Source of the DNA: Pedobacter insulae
GTDB taxonomy: Bacteria; Bacteroidota; Bacteroidia; Sphingobacteriales; Sphingobacteriaceae
NCBI RefSeq assembly: GCF_900113525.1
Contig: NZ_FOPP01000004.1
Coordinates: 372,001-436,000 of the forward strand
Length of the DNA: 64,000 nt
Reading direction: 5' to 3'
Under the pieces are notes generated by a model. That model was not told the origin of the DNA. It did no database searches and saw only the letters and a program-made list of their open reading frames with translations. A program made the position numbers and the translations under genes. Positions within the stretch are counted from its first letter, which is position 1. The number at the start of each line of letters is the position of its first letter. Positions 34,956 to 41,852 of this stretch are shown here, piece by piece.

Positions 34956-34985
34956 AAATGCCTGACTGGAAACGGTCAGGCATTT
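34956..34985 (+). terminator. Rho-independent terminator after the histone-like gene
   Basis: AAATGCCTGAC (34956-34966) pairs perfectly with GTCAGGCATTT (34975-34985), with an 8-base loop and a run of eight T from 34983. It begins 20 bases after the stop codon. Confidence 0.92.
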
Positions 34986-35221
34986 TTTTTGCTTTTTTTT
35001 TACAGGTTTATTTCTTTTTTAATTTTAGCTAAAAGATAAGTCAGCGGTAAAACCGCTTTGCTCGTACCTCGCTTCAGCCGATTTCCGCATTTATGCAACA
35101 ATGGCTTCGTGCCTCGCCAACGTTGCGCTTTCTAATACATCATATCAGCATCATCTTCCATAAACTTTCGGAAAGATCAGGGTAAAAATTCCACCTAGGC
35201 TTTTTGTTGCAAAATTTCTGA

Positions 35222-35337
35222 ACAAGCCCTTTGACGTCAAGGCCAAGCCCTACGGGTTTGCTGAAAAAAAATCTTCCTCACTCGCTGCGCTCGGAGCGTA
35301 TTTTTTTTCGCAAAGCCTTGCCTTACAAAGGGCTTGT
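35222..35337. repeat. Nested inverted repeats in a 600-base region without a gene
   Basis: Between 34986 and 35534 no gene is supported. Within it, ACAAGCCCTTTG (35222-35233) pairs with 35326-35337. Inside that, CAAGGC (35238-35243) pairs with 35315-35320, GAAAAAAAAT (35263-35272) pairs with 35300-35309, and small hairpins form at 35244-35258 and 35283-35298. A separate AGCGGT/ACCGCT hairpin lies at 35043-35057. As one strand, the 116 bases could fold into one long arm. Possible roles are an origin of transfer, a single-strand origin or a regulatory RNA. Confidence 0.5.
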
Positions 35338-35534
35338 GTCAGGAGCGGTGGTTTAACAAAAAGCCAGGAGGCCCTGCCGACTGGATTTATAAAAAAGATA
35401 GCCACATGATAGCAACAAAGGACAGAAGCCCACCCACCCAAAGCGGTACAGCAAACAGCGACCGCCTAAACAGAACTGCCCCAATAGGGGAAATTATTCA
35501 AATCATTATCAATAAAAATTTAAAATCAAAAGTT

Positions 35535-36083
35535 ATGAAAACTGCACAATTAAACGGTTCAGCCGTAAATGGAAAATCAGAAGTTAAAATTAGTCAACCT
35601 GTAAACAATGGTACAGCAAATAAGGTAGAGACAAAAGCCGAAGAGGTTAAGGACATCGCCCAATCAATCGATTTAAAAAATGTGGAACACGTAAAACCCG
35701 AAACAGGAACGCCAGCAGTGGAGCAACCAAAAGTTGAACCTACCAAGATTGAAATCAAGGAACAGTTGAAAGAAGAAAAACCTGCCCTTAATTTAGAAAA
35801 AACCATCAAGTTGGCGTTAGACTTAAACCGTCGTATCAATCAGAGAGGTAAATTATTGGAAACAATAAACACCTTAGAAGCCTTTGAGGTAGCGCAAAAA
35901 GATGATGCAGACGAAACAGATACGAACTTTTTCCAAGGCTGTACCCTTACTCTTGAAGATGATAAGGGCAGAGAATTTACCACTAAAAACCCTTTCATCA
36001 TCCGTGAAGTAGCAAGCAGGGTAAATGCTTTATGTGTTGATAAATTAGCCGAAATCGAGGGAGAGATTTTTATTCCTGCTTAA
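35535..36083 (+). CDS. Conserved ICE accessory protein
   Basis: The ATG at 35535 gives 182 residues. The frame is open back to 35334, but that part crosses the inverted-repeat region and is rejected. The first 90 residues are low-complexity and charged (Lys, Glu, Val, Pro). The last 90 contain a compact domain (LNRRINQRGKLLETINTLEAFEV, then CTLTLEDDKGREFTTKNPFIIREV). It lies upstream of the DUF932 gene, as in related Bacteroidota elements. Function unknown. Confidence 0.65.
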   Translation: MKTAQLNGSAVNGKSEVKISQPVNNGTANKVETKAEEVKDIAQSIDLKNVEHVKPETGTPAVEQPKVEPTKIEIKEQLKEEKPALNLEKTIKLALDLNRRINQRGKLLETINTLEAFEVAQKDDADETDTNFFQGCTLTLEDDKGREFTTKNPFIIREVASRVNALCVDKLAEIEGEIFIPA

Positions 36084-36090
36084 TTAAAGT

Positions 36091-36119
36091 AACGCCCTTT
36101 GCAGGTTGCAGGGGGCGTT
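36091..36119 (+). terminator. Hairpin terminator
   Basis: AACGCCC (36091-36097) pairs with GGGCGTT (36113-36119), starting eight bases after the stop codon, with only a short T-run. It probably ends the transcript of the accessory gene. Confidence 0.65.
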
Positions 36120-36196
36120 TATTCATTTATCAAAATCCAAAAAAAAATGAACCCTTTAAGGCTCCATCTTACACTTAAAAATATAACTGTATAAAG

Positions 36197-36403
36197 ATGA
36201 AATACGAGACAATATTTATTATGGCTCGGGTGGCAGTTCATGCCGACCATATCAATTTGGGGGATATCGTACACGAAATAGAAACCCAATCTAAACTAAC
36301 ATTAAGCGATACCGCTAACATCAATATTTTAGAAACTGAAATTTTGGTTTCACGAGTGAGGAACATTAAAAATATCAATCATGGCACACAACATAAATTA
36401 TAA
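36197..36403 (+). CDS. Small ICE protein upstream of DUF932 gene
   Basis: The 68-residue frame starts at an ATG and its end overlaps the start of the DUF932 gene by 23 bases. The sequence (VHADHINLGDIVHEIETQS, then SDTANINILETEILVSRV) looks like a small alpha/beta fold. The overlap suggests translational coupling. I do not recognise a named family. Confidence 0.5.
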   Translation: MKYETIFIMARVAVHADHINLGDIVHEIETQSKLTLSDTANINILETEILVSRVRNIKNINHGTQHKL

Positions 36404-37436
36404 CGAAAAGACACAGAAACATAGTTTCTTTAGTGTCAAAGAAAAAGCATGGCATAGCTTGGGGCAGATCATTACTGATTACCCGACAAGTGCGGAAGCG
36501 ATAAAACATGCAGGACTAGATTATCTAGTAGCAAAAAGAAGTTTGATTACTTTTTCTGAATACATCGACCAACAGGGAATGCTAAATAGTATTCCTGATA
36601 TCGAGGTAGATAATTTTTATGCAAACGTAAGAACCGATACTAACAAAGTTTTAGGCGTCGTCGGCAAGGATTACAATATTGTACAAAACGTAGACGCATT
36701 TGCCTTCTTTGATAGCATTGTAGGTGGTAAAGATGGAATACTATATGAAACTGCAGGTGCTTTAGGCAAAGGGGAACGAATTTTTATTACTGCAAAACTG
36801 CCCGACTATATCCGTGTAGGTAGGGTGGACTGCATTGAAAAATATTTGTTCCTTACTTCCTCCCATGATGGATTTGGTAGTATTACTGCATCTTTTACCC
36901 CTATTAGAATTTGTTGCCAAAATACGCTTAATGCCGCACTAAAAAACCATACCAATTCGATTAAGATACGTCACACGGCTAGCGCACAGGAGCGCTTGAA
37001 GCAGGCACATCAACTTTTGGGAATTACTAACCAATTGGCTAACGAATTGGAAGAGGTTTTTAACCATTGGTCGAAAGTAAAAATTACAGATAGACAGGTT
37101 AAAAGATTGGTTCAGTTGGCAATGGTGCCAAATAAAGAAACATTAAACAATCTTAAAGCCAATAAACATGATGAATTTTCAAGTGCATATAACAATATAG
37201 TAAATAATGTTTTGGAATATGCATTAGCAAGTCCGACCCAGCAGGAAGTGAGTACAAAAGGAACTGTTTTTGGTGCTTATAATGCCGTTACGGGTTATTT
37301 TCAAAATGTTAGAAATTACAAGAATGATGAAAGTAAATTCAAATCCATCATGTACGGAACTGGTTTGCAAAGAAGTCAAACCGCATTTGATTTATGTAGT
37401 ATGTTTGCTAAAAATGGCGTAGAAGCTTTAAATTAG
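36381..37436 (+). CDS. DUF932 domain protein (phage/plasmid-like protein)
   Basis: The 351-residue protein has the DUF932 pattern throughout: WHSLGQIITDYPTSAEAIKHAGLD near the start, VGKDYNIVQN, then GERIFITAKLP, SHDGFGSITASFTPIRICCQNTL and the C-terminal NAVTGYFQNVRNYK. DUF932 proteins are common on plasmids, phages and conjugative elements. Their biochemical role is not established; some relation to DNA maintenance is supposed. The gene is complete and followed by a terminator. Confidence 0.88.
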   Translation: MAHNINYNEKTQKHSFFSVKEKAWHSLGQIITDYPTSAEAIKHAGLDYLVAKRSLITFSEYIDQQGMLNSIPDIEVDNFYANVRTDTNKVLGVVGKDYNIVQNVDAFAFFDSIVGGKDGILYETAGALGKGERIFITAKLPDYIRVGRVDCIEKYLFLTSSHDGFGSITASFTPIRICCQNTLNAALKNHTNSIKIRHTASAQERLKQAHQLLGITNQLANELEEVFNHWSKVKITDRQVKRLVQLAMVPNKETLNNLKANKHDEFSSAYNNIVNNVLEYALASPTQQEVSTKGTVFGAYNAVTGYFQNVRNYKNDESKFKSIMYGTGLQRSQTAFDLCSMFAKNGVEALN

Positions 37437-37451
37437 GTTTTTGTTGTAAAT

Positions 37452-37492
37452 AAATGCCCACTTCATTAATTAAATGTAGAGGGCATTTTTTT
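37452..37492 (+). terminator. Rho-independent terminator after the DUF932 gene
   Basis: AAATGCCC (37452-37459) pairs with GGGCATTT (37481-37488), with a 21-base loop, and a T-run continues to 37492. Confidence 0.8.
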
Positions 37493-37501
37493 GTCGGCGC
37501 C

Positions 37502-37774
37502 TTAAGTGCTTTGAATGTTTTTTAAAGTGATTGTGCTAAATGAGAATAAGTTACCTGGTAATTCAGGTAAGTTTTTGTTCAAAGTATTACTTCTTTTATT
37601 ATTTGTATGATCGAAAAAAGCCAACTCACCTTCTGTTTCCATTCTATCGAAACATACAAATCGTATATCGGTCGCAGATTTAACCTTATCACAAGCAACA
37701 ATAGGATCAATATTGCGCTGAACTATATTGTAGTGTAGGATATTGAAGCTTATTAGCATATCTGTAGAAACCAA
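37502..37774 (-). CDS. Doubtful 90-residue reading frame, possibly a gene remnant
   Basis: An ATG at 37774 opens 90 codons (for example CFDRMETEGELAFFDHTNNK) that read like a real soluble protein. The same frame continues without a stop some 30 codons further upstream, with a C-x-C-C-G segment, but has no ATG or GTG there. So either translation begins inside, or the 5' part of a gene was lost. No family is recognised. It lies alone between the DUF932 terminator and the ImmA-like gene. Confidence 0.3.
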   Translation of the reverse strand: MVSTDMLISFNILHYNIVQRNIDPIVACDKVKSATDIRFVCFDRMETEGELAFFDHTNNKRSNTLNKNLPELPGNLFSFSTITLKNIQST

Positions 37775-38036
37775 ACTTTGGCGTGGACTTACGATATAGG
37801 CTATTTTGCCACAGCACAGGCACGGATCATTAACATTTGTTTCATACAGGTGTTTTTTTATAAAATTAACTTTAGTTTACCATATTTAAAAGGTAATAGC
37901 ACGAATGATAATAGTATAATTTATCTGTTTATGCAAATGTTGATAAAAGTTAGGTAAAAACGCCAGACTTTTATTTATATTTACAGCTAAATAAGGTGCT
38001 CTGAAAGTAACTTCAGGGAAAAACGCCTAACAATAC

Positions 38037-39251
38037 ATGAGCGATAAAGGAAAACATAGAGAAATTGACGATTTATTAAATAGGATCTTTAGGGAGGATT
38101 CTAAGTTAAATTATTATCCTTTGAACGAGTTGTTTGAGCAACGTCTGGCTTATTTGGATATAACCACACATCAAGCATTGAGAATTATGGAGATTGACCA
38201 TAAAACTCTTTCAGCGATACTTACGGGCGAAGCGAAAAAAGTTGATTTTCTTACTATCGCTAAATTAGCGGACTTTCTTGAGGTATCGCACGAGGAAATT
38301 ATTAATAAATACTTTCAATTGGTAAGCGATACACACAATGAAGCAATCTCTGCGGCAAAGCGTAGAAGTTTCATCGTTAACAACTTCAATTTACCTAGCT
38401 TAAAAAAAATCGGTTTCATCAACAGTATTAATGAATTTGATGAGATCGAAAAGCGTATTAATTCATTTTTTGGGTATGATAGTATATTTGATCATAGCAA
38501 GCATAAAGTTACTGCTGCATTTAGTAGCGGGAAGCGTACCACTAACAAAGAAAATCTAAGTTTTTGGTATGCAGCAGCAAAACAAAGTCTTGATCGTACT
38601 CCAAACCCTTATCAATATGATAGAGAAGGATTAATAGAATTTTTTCCACAGATCCGCTGGCATTCGATCAATGTTGAAAAAGGACTTTTATTAGTAGCTC
38701 AAGCATTATTCAAACTTGGTGTTACTTTGATAGTTGTACCCAAGTTTACTAAAGATCTTCACCTTCGTGGTGCGACTTTGGCCTATCGGGACAAGCCATG
38801 TATAGTACTTACAAAATATACCAATTTTTACGCGACTATGTGGTTCGCCCTTATTCATGAATTATTTCATGTTTTGTACCATTGGGACGAAATATTAAAT
38901 GAAAAATACCACATTTCCGGCGAAACCGAATCAATGAGGATTAGCGAGACAGAAGCCAATGAATTTGCCCGTAAATATCTGTTTTCTGATGAAAAAATGG
39001 ACATTGTTCGTGACCGCATTGACGAACATCGTTATGTTAAACAGTTTGCTGAACAAAACCACGTTCACCATAGCATAATTTATACATTTTATTCATGGGA
39101 TAGTGGCGATGACGAAAATTATAAGAGATTTCATCGTTACATGCCACCGTTTGACAACCTATTACAAAGATTTAAATCAGATGAATTTTTGAGATTTGTT
39201 CCTGTAAAAGAAATTTCCAGTAAACGAAACGTAGACATTTATACTATATAA
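38037..39251 (+). CDS. XRE/ImmA-IrrE family metallopeptidase regulator
   Basis: The 404-residue protein combines an N-terminal helix-turn-helix-like part (about 35-85: ALRIMEIDHKTLSAILTGE, then IAKLADFLEV) with a C-terminal DUF955/ImmA zinc peptidase. The zinc site is H274-E275-L-F-H278, followed by the downstream ETEANEFARKYL helix. ImmA/IrrE enzymes cleave or inactivate a partner repressor in response to stress and so trigger element excision or toxin release. A P63C-like gene follows after two bases. No separate small XRE repressor is adjacent. Confidence 0.82.
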   Translation: MSDKGKHREIDDLLNRIFREDSKLNYYPLNELFEQRLAYLDITTHQALRIMEIDHKTLSAILTGEAKKVDFLTIAKLADFLEVSHEEIINKYFQLVSDTHNEAISAAKRRSFIVNNFNLPSLKKIGFINSINEFDEIEKRINSFFGYDSIFDHSKHKVTAAFSSGKRTTNKENLSFWYAAAKQSLDRTPNPYQYDREGLIEFFPQIRWHSINVEKGLLLVAQALFKLGVTLIVVPKFTKDLHLRGATLAYRDKPCIVLTKYTNFYATMWFALIHELFHVLYHWDEILNEKYHISGETESMRISETEANEFARKYLFSDEKMDIVRDRIDEHRYVKQFAEQNHVHHSIIYTFYSWDSGDDENYKRFHRYMPPFDNLLQRFKSDEFLRFVPVKEISSKRNVDIYTI

Positions 39252-39253
39252 CA

Positions 39254-39844
39254 ATGGAAGATAATTTGAAAAATGTTCAGCAAGATGCTGATAAAATTGA
39301 ACTAAAAAAGCTTAGAGAGAAAGATGAACAGGGAATGTTATTCTTCAATACAGAAGCATTACTGCCTAGACCATCATTAAAGCAAGATTTAGAGAAACAC
39401 CAACTTCAGAATGGTCTAGAATTTACAATCAGGGAAGTTAAAGACCTTATAAGCGATATGGCAAGGGACTACGAGCCAATGTTCCCGAATAGAATACCAT
39501 TTTTTAAATTGATGTATCAGTTATTGAAATGGGATAACTTAAACCCTAATTCATTTATCAAACCACCTGTTGTGGCAATTTATATCAAAAAATATATTTA
39601 TGCAAGATTTGATAAAGATATTCTCCCAACACTTCTAAAAAAAGATAACCCATTTGTAAACGGATATATAAAGAAATTTAAGTTATTCCAGTTCTTAAAT
39701 GATGATGGTCTTTTATTGCTTGAAAGTTATATTAAGGAAGCAATTGAAGTAATGAAGGACTCTAATGATTGGTATGATTTCGAATTAAAATATACTGCAA
39801 AGTATAAATTATCGGTTCAACTTAAAATTGTGGCATCTAACTAA
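39254..39844 (+). CDS. P63C-domain-like protein coupled to the ImmA-like gene
   Basis: The 196-residue protein has a charged N-terminus (1-60) and then a segment with the P63C pattern. The pattern runs: FPNRIPFFKLMYQLLKWDN, then FIKPPVVAIYIKKYIYARF, then LLKKDNPFVNG, then KLFQFLNDDGLLLLESYI and a final VMKDSNDWYDFE. P63C domains occur in phage and mobile-element proteins of unknown function. It begins two bases after the ImmA-like stop, so both are made together. Whether it is the peptidase substrate is not known. Confidence 0.6.
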   Translation: MEDNLKNVQQDADKIELKKLREKDEQGMLFFNTEALLPRPSLKQDLEKHQLQNGLEFTIREVKDLISDMARDYEPMFPNRIPFFKLMYQLLKWDNLNPNSFIKPPVVAIYIKKYIYARFDKDILPTLLKKDNPFVNGYIKKFKLFQFLNDDGLLLLESYIKEAIEVMKDSNDWYDFELKYTAKYKLSVQLKIVASN

Positions 39845-39886
39845 ATATCGTTTGATAAGTGAATGTAAGGTTATCAAATGATATTT
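39843..39886. terminator. 16-bp inverted repeat at the end of the P63C-like gene
   Basis: AAATATCGTTTGATAA (39843-39858), which includes the end of the stop codon, pairs with 39871-39886 at 15 of 16 positions, the other being G-U. The loop is 12 bases. It lies between converging genes and can end transcription from both sides, although no long T-run follows. Confidence 0.6.
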
Positions 39887-40052
39887 TACTCAAATTTTAC
39901 GCCGTAAATGTAAATACGTTTGACAATTATGCTCAGCAAAACTGAACCATCATTGAGTTTTTGTATGATTGGACTTTAAGTGTAAACGTTGGCTATAATT
40001 AGCTCCCTGAGCTTGGGATTGAGAATATTTGATCCGAATAACTCTTATTTTC

Positions 40053-41342
40053 CTATTTACAAGCATTCTTTAATTCTCCATTTTCATTAAATAATATACC
40101 CTTAGCTTCATTCATCTTTTTGCCAATTCTGCTTTTCTTCACTCTGGCATATCTGTGAGTAGTGCGAATATTTTTGTGACCTAACATTTTGCTTACATCC
40201 TCTAATGGAAAATTCAGAACATTTAACATAATATCTGCGAATGTATGCCGTGCAAGATGACTATTTAGCGGTCTTCCAATCTTGCATATATCAGATAGTT
40301 CTTTTAAATAGACGTTATACCTAAAGTTACTGTTTACTGGAATTAAACGATTATGTACTTTACAATAAGGATGTTTTTTATACTTTTTTATTAGTTCACT
40401 AACAATAGGAAGTACTGGAACCATCTCTGTAACCTTTGTTTTTCCTCGTTCCTTTACCAACCACGGTTCATGTTCTGATCCAACGTATACTATATGCTCA
40501 TTACTTAGATTATAAATATCCTGATAGGCAAATCCTGTAAAGCATTGGAAAATGAATGCATCCCTAACTTTAGCTAAGCGTTCAATATCAATCTTCTTTC
40601 TCCATAATGTTTCTACCTCGAATATTTCAAGAGGTATTATCTCTGGATCTTCTGACCCACATTTGAATTTTGCAATTGGATTTTTAGGAATCCACAGGTT
40701 CGCTTCTGCTATATTTAAGAGCTGTTTTAGATTTTTAATCTGTTTCATTGTAGCGGCATCTTGCAACGCTGGAGTTCTTTTTACAGCAAGATATTTGTAG
40801 AATTTCTGTGCGAAGGAGTATTCAATAGCTGATAAGCTAAGATCTGTAACCTTAAATTCAAATGTTAAAAACTCAACAATCTTCTTTTGAGTGGCTTTCC
40901 ATTGTTTTAATGTCTCTTTTGATCGTATTTTCTTCTCTACCAACTCGCTGAAATCTTTAATATGGATTTCAGTTATTTCCAATAATGAAGGTGTTTTATG
41001 TTCTTTTACCTCATTCTTTTTGCCTTCAATAGGAATGTTTTGGTAAATGTTTTTTAGCATTGATGGGCTAACAGAATCATACTGGGTTTTTAATACATTA
41101 AAATTAACTTCGAGTGAGCTCTCAATGTGGTTAAGGGCTGAATTAATTTTCTTAGAATCAGTTGACCTCATTACTTTTTTCATTTCAACGTTCCAGTCCT
41201 CAACATGTACTTTTTGGGATGTTGAAAATTCAGCATCATTTCCATCAATAGAAATCCTGCAAATAATAGGAGCAAGGCCCTTTGAATCGGCTTTTGATTT
41301 ACGGTGCCAGAATAGGATTTTTAGGGTTTGGTTACTTTTCAT
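40053..41342 (-). CDS. Tyrosine recombinase (CTnDOT-like integrase)
   Basis: The 429-residue protein has an N-terminal arm-binding region (FWHRKSKADSKGLAPIICRI), a SAM-like core-binding domain (about 115-215), and the catalytic domain. There H362-x2-R365 lies in HLARHTF, H389 in LGHKNIRTT, and the nucleophile Y398 in HRYARV. The place of the usual first Arg reads TGFAYQDIYNL, with no Arg, as in the CTnDOT integrase. It should carry out integration and excision of the element. It is transcribed towards the element, starting 229 bases from the tRNA-Lys 3' end. Confidence 0.93.
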   Translation of the reverse strand: MKSNQTLKILFWHRKSKADSKGLAPIICRISIDGNDAEFSTSQKVHVEDWNVEMKKVMRSTDSKKINSALNHIESSLEVNFNVLKTQYDSVSPSMLKNIYQNIPIEGKKNEVKEHKTPSLLEITEIHIKDFSELVEKKIRSKETLKQWKATQKKIVEFLTFEFKVTDLSLSAIEYSFAQKFYKYLAVKRTPALQDAATMKQIKNLKQLLNIAEANLWIPKNPIAKFKCGSEDPEIIPLEIFEVETLWRKKIDIERLAKVRDAFIFQCFTGFAYQDIYNLSNEHIVYVGSEHEPWLVKERGKTKVTEMVPVLPIVSELIKKYKKHPYCKVHNRLIPVNSNFRYNVYLKELSDICKIGRPLNSHLARHTFADIMLNVLNFPLEDVSKMLGHKNIRTTHRYARVKKSRIGKKMNEAKGILFNENGELKNACK

Positions 41343-41419
41343 TTCTCAATCTTTTAGTAAAACATTTTATTTGTTTTCAGATTGTTCTTCAGCACTTTAA
41401 ATCAATTTGATCTAGTATG

Positions 41420-41470
41420 ACTGGTGCCCAAATTTACCGATTACAATTGGGCACCAGTTAGGGCACCAGT
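41420..41470. repeat. Repeated GGGCACCAGT sites upstream of the integrase
   Basis: ACTGGTGCCCAA (41420-41431) is inverted exactly at 41447-41458, and the decamer GGGCACCAGT is repeated directly at 41461-41470. Three copies in 51 bases between integrase start and tRNA suggest recombinase arm-type or excisionase/regulator sites. Confidence 0.6.
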
Positions 41471-41544
41471 TTGTATGGTTTAAGATGGTTTGAAATGACT
41501 TATAATTTTTTCAGAATTGCGGTTTAAAATATCTTTTAAACAGA

Positions 41545-41568
41545 AAAGGCGCAATCTCTTGCGCCTTT
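41545..41568 (-). terminator. Terminator of the tRNA-Lys gene
   Basis: AAAGGCGCAA pairs perfectly with TTGCGCCTTT around a four-base loop, two bases after the tRNA 3' end, with T residues following on the minus strand. Confidence 0.8.
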
Positions 41569-41570
41569 CG

Positions 41571-41643
41571 TGATCCCGCTGGGATTCGAACCCAGGACCA
41601 CTACATTAAAAGTGTAATGCTCTACCAGCTGAGCTACGGAATC
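41571..41643 (-). tRNA. tRNA-Lys (anticodon UUU)
   Basis: On the minus strand the 73 bases fold as a full cloverleaf: acceptor GATTCCG with CGGGATC (one G-U), D stem GCTC/GAGC, anticodon stem TTACA/TGTAG with loop CTTTTAA (anticodon TTT, template 41608-41610), T stem CTGGG/CCAG with TTCGAAC, and discriminator A. CCA is not encoded. The integrase gene lies on its 3' side, so this is the likely integration site of the element. Confidence 0.95.
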
Positions 41644-41743
41644 AATCCTTTTGATTAAGGAGGGGCAAATATAGAAATTAAAACTTATCTACCCAAGTAT
41701 TTATAAAAAAAGTTAAAAATGGGGTATGATACATCATAAACTC

Positions 41744-41763
41744 CACACAAACGTTTGCGTGGT
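41744..41763. promoter_or_regulatory. LacI-type operator-like palindrome upstream of the GH2 gene
   Basis: CCACACAAACGTTTGCGTGG is a near-perfect 20-bp palindrome (one mismatched pair) centred on CG, with the core CAAACGTTTG typical of LacI-family operators. It lies 90 bases before the signal-peptide start of the beta-galactosidase. No LacI gene is in the window. Confidence 0.5.
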
Positions 41764-41852
41764 ATTTAATTAGTATAAAAGACTCAGCATCTCTACATTT
41801 AGTTCTGTAATTAACCAAAATGCTGGATTCTTTTTATACCGACGACACACGA

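Larger units (their letters stand above)
1..41570. mobile_element. Integrative conjugative element (right part; left end outside the window)
   Basis: The stretch carries a tyrosine integrase beside a tRNA-Lys gene, an RteC regulator, a run of Bacteroidota conjugation genes (traE to traM), a DUF932 gene and accessory cargo (metal efflux, Septu-like and TIGR04141 genes, SusC/SusD). This is the usual content of CTnDOT-like elements. The right boundary is inferred at the 3' end of the tRNA. I found no second copy of the tRNA 3' end inside the window, so the left attachment site is presumably before base 1. The relaxase, coupling protein and traN-traQ are not in this part. Whether bases 1-4900 belong to the element is an inference. 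Confidence 0.72.

Noticed and set aside
35250..35534. A 63-codon minus frame and the upstream extension of the 35535 gene
   Set aside because: Both cross the nested inverted repeat and low-complexity A/T runs; composition fits chance frames through structured DNA.
41420..41470. CRISPR repeats
   Set aside because: Only three 10-base copies, one of them inverted, with no spacers or cas genes; recombinase sites fit better.
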